Below, piece after piece: positions 50,248 through 60,311 of a DNA stretch of 64,000 nucleotides. The DNA is from Nocardia vaccinii NBRC 15922 (GTDB lineage: Bacteria; Actinomycetota; Actinomycetes; Mycobacteriales; Mycobacteriaceae). Every line of letters starts with the position of its first letter. Within the stretch, counting starts at the first letter, position 1. The notes under the pieces were generated by a model. The model was not told where the DNA came from. It saw nothing but the letters and a program-made list of their open reading frames with translations, and did no database searches. The position numbers were made by a program, and so were the translations under genes. The stretch covers positions 248,001 through 312,000 of the forward strand of contig NZ_BDCC01000012.1 of the NCBI RefSeq assembly GCF_001613305.1, written 5' to 3'.

Positions 50248-50483
50248 GCTCGCACCTGCAGCAATCCTCCGAACAACATCGGAACGATCGGTATTCGCAA
50301 TACCGGCCGCAGGGGCTGCACGGCCGATCGGACGCAAGGGGCTTCGCGCAGCACCACCCGCCGGTTTGGTCGGGCCACGAAACCTCTCGCATCTGCCGAC
50401 GGAACCCACTGGGGCGGCACACCGAAACGCACCCCGTATGGAGGCTGAAGCTCGAGTCGCATCTCGACACTGTTCGGATCCAC
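50244..50483 (-). CDS. Small frame coupled to sigK
   Basis: 79 aa from GTG 50483 ending in TGA that overlaps the sigK start (GTGA). It reads MDPNSVEMRLELQPPYG and later VVLREAPCVRS with a hydrophobic end (LRIPIVPMLFGGLLQV); no known family. Codon use is weaker in G/C at third positions than in neighbours. Either a short upstream product coupling translation of sigK or a chance frame. Confidence 0.35.
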   Translation of the reverse strand: MDPNSVEMRLELQPPYGVRFGVPPQWVPSADARGFVARPNRRVVLREAPCVRSAVQPLRPVLRIPIVPMLFGGLLQVRA

Positions 50484-50684
50484 ATGTCACTCTCACGATC
50501 ATCGGTGTGCGCTGACCAGCGGGAGGCCGCGCGGGACGTCGGGAGACCGCGACGGCTGTGGTCCGCGCGCACCGACCGAGCCGCACGTCCGCGTGAGCCG
50601 GCATCGTATGCTGGAGCGTGCAGCTGGTTCGCCGTGGTGAAGCTGAGGAGCCCCGAACTCACCCTCCGGCGTCGAAGCCCGGCC
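50484..50684. other. Promoter region between sigK and the metE riboswitch
   Basis: No gene supported. It should hold the divergent promoters for sigK and for the riboswitch-metE transcript. Confidence 0.4.
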
Positions 50685-50890
50685 GCCGACGGTTTCGTAC
50701 CCCGGCCCGGGTGAGAGGGAACCCGGTGAGAATCCGGGACTGTCCCGCAGCGGTGAACGGGAACGACCGCCGTCACAGGCACTGGGTGCGAGACCTGGGA
50801 AGCGACGGCCGTTAGGACCAGCCGGGCAGCACCGTCTGCCGCGGTCGATTCATCCGAATCGGCGCCCGTGAGTCCGAAGACCTGCCGTCT
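50685..50890 (+). promoter_or_regulatory. Cobalamin riboswitch upstream of metE
   Basis: The core elements are in order: GGTTTCG-like start, GAGGGAACCCGGTGAGAATC (50714-50733), GGGACTGTCCCGCA, the CGGTGAACGGGAACGACC stretch, the GTCACAGGCACTGGG box, CTGGGAAGCGACGGCC and the closing GTGAGTCCGAAGACCTGCC (50869-50887). This is the adenosyl/methyl-cobalamin class. It would turn off the B12-independent enzyme when B12 is abundant. Confidence 0.92.
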
Positions 50891-50892
50891 GT

Positions 50893-50913
50893 GCCGGATA
50901 CGCCGTATCCGGC
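50893..50913 (+). terminator. Hairpin in the expression platform of the riboswitch
   Basis: GCCGGATAC (50893-50901) pairs with GTATCCGGC (50905-50913) around a three-base loop just after the riboswitch core. There is no T-run, so it may act by a Rho-type stop or by hiding sequence further on. Confidence 0.45.
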
Positions 50914-51035
50914 GGCCGTCGCCCCGCGGAAAGGGCGTGCGCCGAGTGGAACCGGGCACGGTGTCATGCTGTGAGGGCTCCATCAGCGCACGTTCGACGG
51001 GTGGCGGTCGTCCACTGTCGAACAGGAGCACAACC

Positions 51036-53306
51036 GTGCCTGATACGAACACCACATTCACCGCGACGGTGCTGGGCGCGCCGCGCATCGGCCCGCACCG
51101 GGAGCTCAAACGGGCCGTCGAATCCTATTGGGGCGGGCGCATCGATGCCGCCGAACTGCATCGCGTCGCCGCCGATCTGCGCACCGCGCAACTGACCTCG
51201 CTGCACGCGGCCGGGCTGGATTCGGTGCCGGTGGGCACCTTCTCCTACTACGACCACGTCCTGGACACCGCGGTGCTGCTGGGTGCCTTGCCCGAACGTG
51301 TGCAAGGCATCGAGGACGAGTTGGACCGGTATTTCGCCGCGGCCCGCGGCACCGACGCCGTCGCTCCGCTGGAGATGACCAAGTGGTTCGATACCAACTA
51401 CCACTATCTGGTGCCGGAAATCGGTGCGGCGACGCAGTTCTCACTGCATCCGGACAAGCCGCTGGCCGAATTGCGCGAGGCGCGGGCGCTGGGAATCCCG
51501 GCCCGTCCGGTCGTACTGGGCCCGATCACGTTCCTGAAGCTGGCCAAGGCGGTCGACGGCACCGACCCGCTCGATCGGCTGGCGGACCTGCTTCCGCTCT
51601 ACGAGCGGTTGCTCGCGCTGTTCGCCGAGGCGGGAGCGGGCTGGGTGCAGTTGGACGAGCCGTCGCTGGTGACCGACCTCACCCCGGCCGAATCGGCCGC
51701 CATCGACACGGTGTACCGGCGTCTGGCCACAACGTCCTCGCGGCCGAAGATCCTGGTCGCCGGCTATTTCGGCCGTCTCGGCGAGGCGCTGGAACCGTTG
51801 GCGCGCACCGGTGTCGACGGTATCGCGGTGGATCTGGTCGCCGATGAGACGGCCGATCTGCCGGTAGCGCGGACGCTGACCGAGATATTGATCGTGGCCG
51901 GCGTGGTCGACGGGCGCAATGTCTGGCGCACCGACCCGGATGCGGCTCTGGCCACGCTCGCGCAGCTGTCCGACGGCGGCGCGGCGGTGGCGGTGTCGAG
52001 TTCATGTTCGCTGCTGCACGTGCCGTATTCGCTCGAGCCGGAGACCGACCTCGAGCCGCGGCTGGCGTCGTGGTTGGCGTTCGGCGCGGAGAAGGTCGCG
52101 GAGATCGTCACGCTTGCGACTGCCCTGCATCAGGGGCCCGGCACGGTGGCCGAACAGCTCGAGATCGCCCGCACGGCACTGCGCGATCGCCGCAACGACC
52201 CGCGGCTACACGTCGAGCGGGTCCGCACCCGGCTGGCCCGGCTCGACACCGCCGACACCCGACGCGCCCCGGCCGATCAGCGTCGCGAACTCCAGCAGGC
52301 CCGGCTCGGTCTGCCGCAGTTGCCGACCACCACGATCGGCTCGTACCCGCAGACCGGCCGGATCCGGCTGGCCCGCGCCGCGCTGCGCCGCGGTGAGATC
52401 GACGCTGCCGAGTACGCCGCCCGGATGCGCGCGGAGATCGCCGAAGTTGTTGCGCTGCAGGAGGATATCGGCCTGGACGTACTGGTGCACGGCGAGCCCG
52501 AACGCAACGACATGGTGCAGTATTTCGCCGAACAACTGGGCGGATTCGCCGCGACGTCCAATGGCTGGGTGCAGTCCTACGGCACCCGCTGCGTACGGCC
52601 GCCGATCATCTACGGCGACGTCACGCGGCCCGCCGCGATGACCGTCGAGTGGATCTCGTACGCGCAGTCCCTGACCGGTAAACCGGTCAAGGGCATGCTG
52701 ACCGGCCCGGTAACCATCCTGGCCTGGTCGTTCGTGCGCGACGATCAACCCGAGTCCGATACCGCCCGGCAGATCGCCCTGGCCATCCGGGACGAGACGA
52801 TCGACCTGGAGGCCGCGGGCGCCGCGATCATCCAGGTGGACGAGCCCGCCCTGCGCGAACTGCTCCCCCTGCGCCGGGCCGACCAGGCCGAATACCTCAC
52901 GTGGGCGGTGGCCGCCTTCCGCCTGGCGACCTCCGGCGTGGCCGATACCACCCAGATACACACCCACCTGTGCTATTCGGAATTCGGCGAAATCATCGGC
53001 GCCATAGCCGAACTCGACGCCGACGTCACCTCCGTGGAGGCCGCCCGCTCGCATATGGAAGTCCTGGACGACCTCAACGCCGCGGGCTTCGACCTGGGCG
53101 TGGGCCCCGGCGTCTACGACATCCACTCCCCCCGCGTCCCCACCCCGGAGGAGATCACCGAATCCCTGACCCGGGCCCTGAAAGCCGTTCCCGCCCAACG
53201 CCTGTGGGTCAACCCGGACTGCGGCCTGAAAACCCGCGCCCCCGACGAGGTCATCGCCTCGCTCCGCAACATGGTCACCGCCGCCGCAACGCTGCGTCAG
53301 GCATGA
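51036..53306 (+). CDS. metE: Cobalamin-independent methionine synthase
   Basis: 756 aa, the normal MetE length. It methylates homocysteine from 5-methyltetrahydrofolate. The C-terminal half has [57 protein letters not shown] and THLCYSEF (zinc His and Cys), and the last zinc Cys in [14 protein letters not shown] 51036 has AGGAG upstream. Expression is set by the riboswitch at 50685. Confidence 0.96.
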   Translation: MPDTNTTFTATVLGAPRIGPHRELKRAVESYWGGRIDAAELHRVAADLRTAQLTSLHAAGLDSVPVGTFSYYDHVLDTAVLLGALPERVQGIEDELDRYFAAARGTDAVAPLEMTKWFDTNYHYLVPEIGAATQFSLHPDKPLAELREARALGIPARPVVLGPITFLKLAKAVDGTDPLDRLADLLPLYERLLALFAEAGAGWVQLDEPSLVTDLTPAESAAIDTVYRRLATTSSRPKILVAGYFGRLGEALEPLARTGVDGIAVDLVADETADLPVARTLTEILIVAGVVDGRNVWRTDPDAALATLAQLSDGGAAVAVSSSCSLLHVPYSLEPETDLEPRLASWLAFGAEKVAEIVTLATALHQGPGTVAEQLEIARTALRDRRNDPRLHVERVRTRLARLDTADTRRAPADQRRELQQARLGLPQLPTTTIGSYPQTGRIRLARAALRRGEIDAAEYAARMRAEIAEVVALQEDIGLDVLVHGEPERNDMVQYFAEQLGGFAATSNGWVQSYGTRCVRPPIIYGDVTRPAAMTVEWISYAQSLTGKPVKGMLTGPVTILAWSFVRDDQPESDTARQIALAIRDETIDLEAAGAAIIQVDEPALRELLPLRRADQAEYLTWAVAAFRLATSGVADTTQIHTHLCYSEFGEIIGAIAELDADVTSVEAARSHMEVLDDLNAAGFDLGVGPGVYDIHSPRVPTPEEITESLTRALKAVPAQRLWVNPDCGLKTRAPDEVIASLRNMVTAAATLRQA

Positions 53307-53316
53307 CCTGACGCAC

Positions 53317-53349
53317 CCGCCGGCCGGTGTCGCCGACACCGGCCGGCGG
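53317..53349. terminator. 15-bp perfect hairpin between metE and sthA
   Basis: CCGCCGGCCGGTGTC (53317-53331) pairs perfectly with 53335-53349 around GCC. It lies between convergent genes and would work for both strands; there is no T-run. Confidence 0.6.
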
Positions 53350-53426
53350 ACCGGTCCGGCCCGCCTTCGGCGACCGGGCCGAATTCGGCGACACGACCCG
53401 GACGAACAGCAGAACGTCCGCGGCGG

Positions 53427-54827
53427 TCAGTCCATATGTTCGATCTGGCGGATCTTGTTCATGGCATCGAGGGCGGCCACCTTGTAGGACTCCGCGAGGG
53501 TGGGGTAGTTGAAGACGGCGTCGACCAGGTAGTCGACAGTGCCGCCGCACCCCATGACGGCCTGGCCGATGTGGACGAGTTCGGTTGCGCCGGTGCCGAA
53601 TACGTGGACACCGAGCAGTTCGCGGGTTTCGCTGCAGACCAGGAGTTTCAGCACGCCGTAGGAGTCGCCGATGATCTGGCCGCGGGCCAGTTCGCGGTAG
53701 CGCGAGACGCCGACCTCGTACGGTTTGCGGTCGGCGGTCAACTGATCCTCGGTCCGGCCGATGAAGCTGATCTCCGGGATGGTGTAGATGCCGATCGGCT
53801 GCAGCGAGGACAGCGCCTGCACCGGTTCGCCGCAGGCGTGATGGGCGGCCAGACGGCCCTGCTCCATCGAGGTCGCGGCCAGTGCCGGGAAGCCGATGAC
53901 GTCGCCGACCGCGTAGATGTTCGGCACCTCGGTGCGGAAGTATTCGTCCACGGCGACGCGACCGCGCTTGTCCGCGCTCAGACCGGCCTTCTCCAGGCGC
54001 AGGCTCTCGGTCATGCCCTGCCGCCCAGCCGAGTACATCACCACCTCGGCGGGGATTCGCTTGCCGCTCTCCATGATCGCGATCGCACCGCGCGGATGCC
54101 GCTCGACCGCGGCGACCGTCTCGCGGAAGCGGAAGGTCACCGCGAGGTCGCGCAGATGGTATTTCAGCGCCTCGACCACCTCGATATCACAGAAGTCGAG
54201 CATCCGGTCGCGCGATTCCACCACTGTCACTTTGCATCCCAGCGCGGCGAACATGGAGGCGTATTCGATCCCGATGACGCCCGCCCCGACCACGATCATC
54301 GACTGCGGCACCCGGTCGAGCTGGAGAATTCCGTCCGAATCGATGATGGTCTTCCCATCGAAGTCGACCGTTTCCGGGCGCGCGGGCTGGGTTCCGGTGG
54401 CGATGACGATGTGCTCGGCAGTGACCCGGGTCTCCCGGCCGGTGCCGTCCATCACCTCGATCGTATGCGCGTCCAGGAACGACCCCATCCCGGGCAGCAT
54501 CGTGATGTGGTTGCGGGACAACTGATTTCGGATCACATCGACCTCGCGGCCGATCACGTGCTGGGCCCGGGAGAGCAGATCGGTGACGGTGATGTCCTCC
54601 TTCACCCGATAGCTCTGGCCGTACATCTCGCGCTGGCTCAGGCCGGTCAGATACAGCACCGCCTCGCGCAGAGTCTTGGACGGGATCGTGCCGGTGTTGA
54701 TGCACACCCCGCCGATCATGTCCCGCCGTTCCACCACGGCGGCTCGTCTACCCAGTTTCGCGGTGGCGATCGCCGCCTTCTGACCGCCGGGGCCCGATCC
54801 GAGAACCAGAACGTCGTAGTCGTACAT
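53427..54827 (-). CDS. sthA: Soluble pyridine nucleotide transhydrogenase
   Basis: 466 aa, the usual SthA length. FAD fold [20 protein letters not shown], then [23 protein letters not shown]: the second redox Cys of related reductases is Thr, the mark of SthA. NAD fold [19 protein letters not shown], late [14 protein letters not shown]. It moves hydride between NADPH and NAD. Convergent with metE. Confidence 0.93.
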   Translation of the reverse strand: MYDYDVLVLGSGPGGQKAAIATAKLGRRAAVVERRDMIGGVCINTGTIPSKTLREAVLYLTGLSQREMYGQSYRVKEDITVTDLLSRAQHVIGREVDVIRNQLSRNHITMLPGMGSFLDAHTIEVMDGTGRETRVTAEHIVIATGTQPARPETVDFDGKTIIDSDGILQLDRVPQSMIVVGAGVIGIEYASMFAALGCKVTVVESRDRMLDFCDIEVVEALKYHLRDLAVTFRFRETVAAVERHPRGAIAIMESGKRIPAEVVMYSAGRQGMTESLRLEKAGLSADKRGRVAVDEYFRTEVPNIYAVGDVIGFPALAATSMEQGRLAAHHACGEPVQALSSLQPIGIYTIPEISFIGRTEDQLTADRKPYEVGVSRYRELARGQIIGDSYGVLKLLVCSETRELLGVHVFGTGATELVHIGQAVMGCGGTVDYLVDAVFNYPTLAESYKVAALDAMNKIRQIEHMD

Positions 54828-55133
54828 GCGGCTCAGTCTGACAGCGAAAGGTGAAATCCACAGATGCAATCGGCATCGCGCCGGTCGATCCAGGGGCATC
54901 ATGGTGACCACACCGCGGCCGCACGATTCGCGAACTACCGGCTCGGGAACCCATAAGCCCAGGTGAGAGTGCGAATGTCGGAAAAGATGTTTTACCGCCG
55001 CGCGCACGGTTACCCGGGGAAGAACGCCGACGACGACGCCGGCGTCGATGATCGGGTTCGAAGACTGGCCCACGCAATCGAAGACAGGCCACGCCCGTGG
55101 CCGTCCGTCCCGACAGCGGAAGGAACCAGACAT
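54828..55133. other. Intergenic region between sthA and the IscA-like gene
   Basis: Divergent promoter region of about 306 bp. I see no gene, RNA or strong repeat. Confidence 0.4.
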
Positions 55134-55451
55134 ATGCTCATGCTCACCCCCACAGCCATCGAGGCCGTACGCACGATCACCTCCGGTGATGGTGCGCCCG
55201 CGGAGGCGGGCCTGCGGATCTTTTCCGCAACCGAGAACACCCAGGCGCTCCAGCTCGCGGTTGCCGCATCCCCGGCCGAGCAGGACCAAGTGCTCAGCGC
55301 CGAGGGTTCCCGCATCTTCCTGGACGAGAAGGCCGCCGCCTTCCTGGACGACAAGATCCTCGACACCGGCCTGGACGACTCCGGGCAGAGCACCTTCGTC
55401 GTGGCGCCGCAGGGCCAGAATCAGCCGGACCAGAACCCGCCGCAGATGTAA
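55134..55451 (+). CDS. HesB/IscA-like Fe-S biogenesis-fold protein
   Basis: 105 aa. The N-terminus [15 protein letters not shown] and [25 protein letters not shown] and [20 protein letters not shown] follow the A-type carrier fold. The three Cys of true carriers are missing, so it is unlikely to hold an Fe-S cluster in the usual way. ATG 55134 has GGAAGGAA upstream. A terminator-like hairpin follows. Confidence 0.78.
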   Translation: MLMLTPTAIEAVRTITSGDGAPAEAGLRIFSATENTQALQLAVAASPAEQDQVLSAEGSRIFLDEKAAAFLDDKILDTGLDDSGQSTFVVAPQGQNQPDQNPPQM

Positions 55452-55555
55452 CCCATCGAGGTGGTTTCGCTGTGCCCCAACGCTTTTCGGTTCGCAAGCG
55501 CTCGGCGCACCGCCCGGGGAACGACGGAAAATCGCACCACCGTTGACATCGACGA

Positions 55556-55596
55556 TCCCTGGCTGTCCGGCCGATCACCGGACAGACCAGGGATTT
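55556..55596 (+). terminator. Intrinsic terminator after the IscA-like gene
   Basis: TCCCTGG-CTGTCCGG (55556-55570) pairs with CCGGACAG-A-CCAGGGA (55578-55593), one bulged A, then TTTC. It could also attenuate the LuxR gene that follows. Confidence 0.65.
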
Positions 55597-55668
55597 CGCC
55601 TACGAAGGCCACCTCGGCGGGAGTCCGCTCAAATCTTGGACGGATGAGCGGCCAGTGGTGTCACCATA

Positions 55669-58545
55669 ATTCTCATACCGGCCGCCCTCGCGGCCCTGGT
55701 CACCCACCTGCGCGACGTCCGCGACCGAGGCCCCGGTCTCGTCCTGCTCACCGGTCGCTCCGGCGACGGCCGAACGACGTTGCTGCGCGAACTGACCGCA
55801 CACCACGACGGCCCGGTCCGCTGGTCAACCGCCGCATCGTGGGAAACCGGCTACCCGTTCGGCATCATCGATCAACTCTTCCCGGGACTCGTCTCCCCCG
55901 TCCGCCCTACCGATGCCGCGGGTTCGGACAGCGCCACTGCGACACCAGCCGAGACCGCAGACCATCGGAAGTACCGAACCCTCGGCAGCACCACGGGCTC
56001 CACAGCGCCCGCAACGCCCACGATAGTTACGGGTCCCACAGTGACCCCGGCCCTTTCCGGATCAGCCGCCCTCGGCGGTGCGGCAGCGACGTGCGCGGCG
56101 GTCGAGGATTTCGGCGACGGACGGGGGCCGGTCGAGATCGCGGCGATGATTGCCGAACGAATCGGTAGTGCCGAGACGGTTCTGATGGTGGTGGACGACG
56201 CGCAGTGGGCCGATGTCGTTTCACTGCAGACTCTGGCATCTGTGGTGCGCCACTATCGTGACGCCCGGCTGCTCGTCGTGGCGGCGATGGTTGTGCGGGA
56301 TGCGGATTTCCCGCCGGAGGCTGTCGAACTGTTGCACCGGGTCCGCACGGACACAGTGCGAATCGATCCGCTCACCGCCGCCGAGATCGGGCGGATCGCC
56401 GCGCGGCACGGGCTCGCGCTCCATCCGTCGATGGCCGAGCGACTGCGTGCGCATACCGACGGCGTGCTGCGCGACGTCGAGCAACTGCTCACCGAGGTTC
56501 CGCCGCGGGTGTGGTCGGGCTTCGATCCCGACCTCCCGGCACCGACCACGGTGGCTGCGAAAGCACGTGCGGCACTGGGTGATTGCACGAGCGCAGCGCG
56601 GCGACTGATCGAGGCGACGGCTGTGCTCGGGGCCGGCAACCCGGTACGGGATGTGGCAGCGCTTGCGGGAATCGACGACGATCTGCTCACTGTGCTGGAC
56701 GAGGCGGTCCGGACCGGACTGGTGCGACCGGGGCCACAGGGACTCACCGAGATCGGTCCGGCCGACTCGATGCTGCGCGCGGCGGTGCTGGCGGATATGG
56801 GTCCGGCCGCGACGGCCGAACTGCGCTGCCGCGCAGCCGAATCGACCGAGGATCCGGTGCGACGACTGCGACTGCTGGTGGCGGCCACACCGGTGCCGGA
56901 TGCCGATCTGGCCGATCGGCTCGACGAGCAGGCAGACGAGCAGGCGGCGAAGGGCGCCTGGGGAACCGCGGCCTCGCTGCTGCGAGATGCCGGCCGCCTC
57001 ACCGCCGATCGGCTCACCCGCGAAAGGCGATTGACCCGAGCGGTGGACGCATTGGTCGGGGCGGGTGACATCTTCGCCGCCACTGCGCTGATCCCGGAGG
57101 TGGAAAGTCTGCGGGAGACGCCGCTGCGCAATGCGGTCCTGGGTTATCTGGCGATGGTGCGCGGGCGGCCCGCCGAGGCGGAGACCCGGCTGGCCCGAGC
57201 CTGGGATCTGGTGAACGCCGAACGGGAACCCGATGTGGCGGCACTGATCTGCCAACGCTATGTGCTGCATGCGCTGTGCCGTTGTCGCCCGAAGGATCTG
57301 GTGGACTGGGCGGATCGCGCCATCGCACTGGTCGGACCCGGTGCCCCGGCGGCGGTCGAGGCGGCCGCGATTCGCGGGCTGGGCCTGATGTACGGACACA
57401 CCAGTGCGGCGCGGCGATCATATTCCGAACTCTCCCGCCAGATCCCGACCGGCGCTCAGGTGCAGCGCATGATCATGGGACGCGGCTGGCTGAATCTCAT
57501 CACCGACGCATTCGACGACGCCCGCTCGGATCTGGAAAGCTCCGTCCCGACAACCTATCTCGGTGGTTCCACGCGAATTTCGCTGTGGGCCAGGGCCTGG
57601 CTGGCGCGCGTCCAGTTCCTCACCGGCGACTGGGACGATGCGTTGCACACCGTCGCCGAGGCCGCCGAACTGGTGGACCGTACCGGCATGGCGCTCTCGG
57701 CCCCGCTGCTGCATTGGACCGCGACATCCGTGCACTGTCTGCGCGGCGATTGGCATGCGGCGCAGATCTCCTTACGACATGCCGCGGCGGGGCCGCAGGA
57801 TTACGAAATCATGCGGGTGCCTTCGTATCTGGCCCGCGCACAGTGGGCCGAGGCGCGAGCGGACTCGGCCGGAGTGCTGCGCGCGCTGCGTCCGATGACC
57901 CAGGCGTGGGCGTGGAACGGCCCCGACGATCCGGGCCAGTGGCCGTGGGCCGATATGTACGCGCTCGCACTGATCGCCGAGGGCGCGTACGATGAGGCCG
58001 AGGCATTTCTCCTCCGGCACGAGCGGCACGCCGCCGAACTCGTCCGTCCCTCGGCCCAAGCCCGCCTGCGCGCGGCACGTGGCCAATTGTCCGGTGCGCG
58101 CGGCGATCTCGATCATGCCCGCGCGGCCTTCACCGAAGCCCTCGAACAGCTCGACGGTATGCCCCTGCGGTACGACCGCGCCCGGGTGCGCCTGAACTAC
58201 GGGCAGATACTGCGTCGCGCCGGTAAACGGCGTGAGGCCGACGCCGAACTCTCCACCGCCCGCGACCTTTTCGCCGCACTTGGCGCACATACCTATGTGA
58301 TCCGCTGCGACCGTGAACTCAAGGCCGGAGGTGTGCGGGCCCAGCGCGCGGACCGGACCGGTGACCAGCTCACGCCGCAGGAGCGGGCCGTGGCCGCACT
58401 GGTCGCCCGCGGGCTGCCCAATCGGGAGGTGGCGGCCGAGCTGTACATCTCCACCAAAACCGTTCAGTACCACCTGACTCGCATCTATACCAAGCTCGGT
58501 ATCCGCTCCCGCGCCGAACTAGCGGCACTGCGGGAGAACATCTGA
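55669..58545 (+). CDS. Large ATP-binding LuxR regulator (LAL type), start uncertain
   Basis: About 960 aa. P-loop region at 55741-55785 reads GLVLLTGRSGDGRTTLLREL, a Walker A with Arg in place of Lys. Walker B-like VLMVVDDAQWADVVSL lies near residue 175. Long TPR-like helical middle, then a LuxR HTH at the end (LTPQERAVAALVARGLPNREVAAELYISTKTVQYHL). The frame is open from 55648 but has no ATG, GTG or TTG before TTG 55780, which is inside the P-loop. I therefore place the start at ATT 55669 as the likeliest unusual start; CTG 55696 is possible. The ligand and target genes are unknown. Confidence 0.75.
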   Translation: MLIPAALAALVTHLRDVRDRGPGLVLLTGRSGDGRTTLLRELTAHHDGPVRWSTAASWETGYPFGIIDQLFPGLVSPVRPTDAAGSDSATATPAETADHRKYRTLGSTTGSTAPATPTIVTGPTVTPALSGSAALGGAAATCAAVEDFGDGRGPVEIAAMIAERIGSAETVLMVVDDAQWADVVSLQTLASVVRHYRDARLLVVAAMVVRDADFPPEAVELLHRVRTDTVRIDPLTAAEIGRIAARHGLALHPSMAERLRAHTDGVLRDVEQLLTEVPPRVWSGFDPDLPAPTTVAAKARAALGDCTSAARRLIEATAVLGAGNPVRDVAALAGIDDDLLTVLDEAVRTGLVRPGPQGLTEIGPADSMLRAAVLADMGPAATAELRCRAAESTEDPVRRLRLLVAATPVPDADLADRLDEQADEQAAKGAWGTAASLLRDAGRLTADRLTRERRLTRAVDALVGAGDIFAATALIPEVESLRETPLRNAVLGYLAMVRGRPAEAETRLARAWDLVNAEREPDVAALICQRYVLHALCRCRPKDLVDWADRAIALVGPGAPAAVEAAAIRGLGLMYGHTSAARRSYSELSRQIPTGAQVQRMIMGRGWLNLITDAFDDARSDLESSVPTTYLGGSTRISLWARAWLARVQFLTGDWDDALHTVAEAAELVDRTGMALSAPLLHWTATSVHCLRGDWHAAQISLRHAAAGPQDYEIMRVPSYLARAQWAEARADSAGVLRALRPMTQAWAWNGPDDPGQWPWADMYALALIAEGAYDEAEAFLLRHERHAAELVRPSAQARLRAARGQLSGARGDLDHARAAFTEALEQLDGMPLRYDRARVRLNYGQILRRAGKRREADAELSTARDLFAALGAHTYVIRCDRELKAGGVRAQRADRTGDQLTPQERAVAALVARGLPNREVAAELYISTKTVQYHLTRIYTKLGIRSRAELAALRENI

Positions 58546-58708
58546 CGGGATCGGCGATCGGATGAGCCATGTCCGGTGGTCACCCGCCCTCCGTACCGGG
58601 CGGTACCTGCCGGACAACAGTCGCACCACGATGGATGTACGCGGAATGTGGACACTGTCACATCAAGATCCGGAAATGATCGATCCGTACCTGAGCGTTT
58701 GCTGACTA

Positions 58709-59095
58709 GTGACTAATTCTCCGACTCCCGGTATGTTCTCAAGAGTGGAGGATGCTAGAGAGTTGCTCACCTATCAGGTGACGATCTCGCGGCCCGACAA
58801 CTACGGCGAGACCTGGTGGCAGGTCGGCAATGCGGGCAGCCCTGCCCAAGCCGCCGCCGCACTGACCGAACTGGCCGTTCGCTGCGCGCTGGAACCGACC
58901 TCGCCCACGGGTCGCTGCTGGTTCGTCTGCGACGTCCGTTTCGCCGATAACGTGCAGGTCGACTACTTCGTAGGCTCCATCAGCACCACCCATCTGGGCG
59001 ATCAGCTCCGCGGCGCGGCAGCCCGCGTCCGCGAGGTGACCGACGCGGCCGCCCAAGCCGCCCACCCCCCGCTCCCTCCGAACGGCCCCCGCTGA
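58709..59095 (+). CDS. Hypothetical protein of 128 aa
   Basis: From GTG 58709 (ATG 58733 is an alternative). A soluble alpha/beta protein: LLTYQVTISRPDNYGETWWQVGN, AAAALTELAVRCALEP, CWFVCDVRFADNVQVDYFVGS. No family recognised. It follows the LuxR gene by 163 bp on the same strand. Confidence 0.6.
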   Translation: MTNSPTPGMFSRVEDARELLTYQVTISRPDNYGETWWQVGNAGSPAQAAAALTELAVRCALEPTSPTGRCWFVCDVRFADNVQVDYFVGSISTTHLGDQLRGAAARVREVTDAAAQAAHPPLPPNGPR

Positions 59096-59615
59096 CCGAC
59101 CCCGTACACAGCGGCGGGAAGCGAATACACATTCGGCATACAGCTAACTCTTAGCAATATTTAATCGGCACAATCGGACCTCGCCGATCGAGCCCAACGG
59201 ACACCTCGCATCGAAAAACCGGTCTCGCCATCCAATGTTCCCGCGCGCCAGACCGTTTCGGCAGTCGGCAAGCGACGGTGCGTGATTCGCACGAAACCGT
59301 CACCGAGGGCCGGATGGACTTCGCCGCGGTTCAACGCCCCACCACGAGGCCCGCCGCCTCGATCCCGAGCGTGCCGCCGTGGCCTGAGCCCACAGGCTCG
59401 ATATTCGAATTACCCACCAGCACAGGCGAAGTCGAAGAGGCCTTCGACTCGGCGAAGTCTCCCGCAGCCCAGCGCAGACCTCACCGGCCCCACTGCGGCC
59501 GACCCCCTGCTGATTTATCCAATATTGTGTTGTATAAATAAGGTATGAGGTATGCGATCAGCGGACCGCGCACGGTAGGGCGCCGCGGGGTCGACGCGCA
59601 GGCCGGAATCGGCCG
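59096..59615. other. Intergenic region
   Basis: Two overlapping frames of about 88 codons (59278-59541 and 59282-59548) are low-complexity and share bases, so neither is supported. An AT-rich patch at 59512-59553 (TTATCCAATATTGTG then GTATAAATAAGG) is the likely promoter of the SufR-like gene. Confidence 0.45.
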
Positions 59616-60311
59616 ATGAGTCCGTCACCAGCCGATCCCGTCGGCCGAACGGCCCGTACTCACGGTCGACGTGCCGATGTTTTGTCGGCGCTGCGCGCAG
59701 CCCGCGAACCGTTGAGCATCCTCGACCTGTCCACTCGACTGGGACTGCACGCCAACACCGTGCGCTTCCATCTCGACGCATTGGTGTCGGCCGGGCAGGC
59801 CGAGCACGTGCGGCCGGAACGCACCGGCCCGGGGCGGCCCGCACAGATGCTTCGCGCCCATCGTGGGATGGACCCGACAGGCCCGCGCAACTACCAACTG
59901 CTCGCGCGGATCCTGCTCGCCGAACTCGAGAACGCATCCGATCCGGCCGCGCACGCGCTTCGGGCCGGGCGCGCCTGGGGCCGCCGGCTCCCGCCTCCGG
60001 ACACCGGGAAATCCGCCACCGATGTCCTGCTGAGCACGTTGGCCGAGCTCGGCTTCGACCCGCGGCTGGATTCGGCGGATCGGGAACGAATCCTGCTGCG
60101 GCACTGTCCGTTTCTGGATTTGGTCGAGGACCGTCCCGCACTGGTGTGCGCGGTGCACCTCGGCCTGATGCGCGGCGTGCTGGACGCCCGGCGCGCCTCG
60201 GTCACCGTCGACCGGCTCGACGCGTTCGCCCGGCCCGATCTGTGCCTGGCACATCTGACCACCACCGGCGGGGAGTATCCCGCCGCAGAACAGACAGGAC
60301 ACATCCCATGA
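59616..60311 (+). CDS. SufR-like HTH regulator with conserved C-terminal cysteines
   Basis: 231 aa. Winged HTH at 20-80 (LSILDLSTRLGLHANTVRFHLDAL, GPGRPAQMLR). The C-terminal half has Cys164 in RHCPFLDLVEDRPALVC178 and Cys210 in ARPDLCLAHL, the spacing seen in Fe-S-binding SufR-type regulators. These sense Fe-S status or redox. No suf genes adjoin. Its stop overlaps the next start by 4 bp. Confidence 0.8.
   Translation: MSPSPADPVGRTARTHGRRADVLSALRAAREPLSILDLSTRLGLHANTVRFHLDALVSAGQAEHVRPERTGPGRPAQMLRAHRGMDPTGPRNYQLLARILLAELENASDPAAHALRAGRAWGRRLPPPDTGKSATDVLLSTLAELGFDPRLDSADRERILLRHCPFLDLVEDRPALVCAVHLGLMRGVLDARRASVTVDRLDAFARPDLCLAHLTTTGGEYPAAEQTGHIP

Noticed and set aside
59278..59548. Two overlapping frames of about 88 codons
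   Set aside because: They share the same bases in different frames, have no ribosome site worth noting and no family features.
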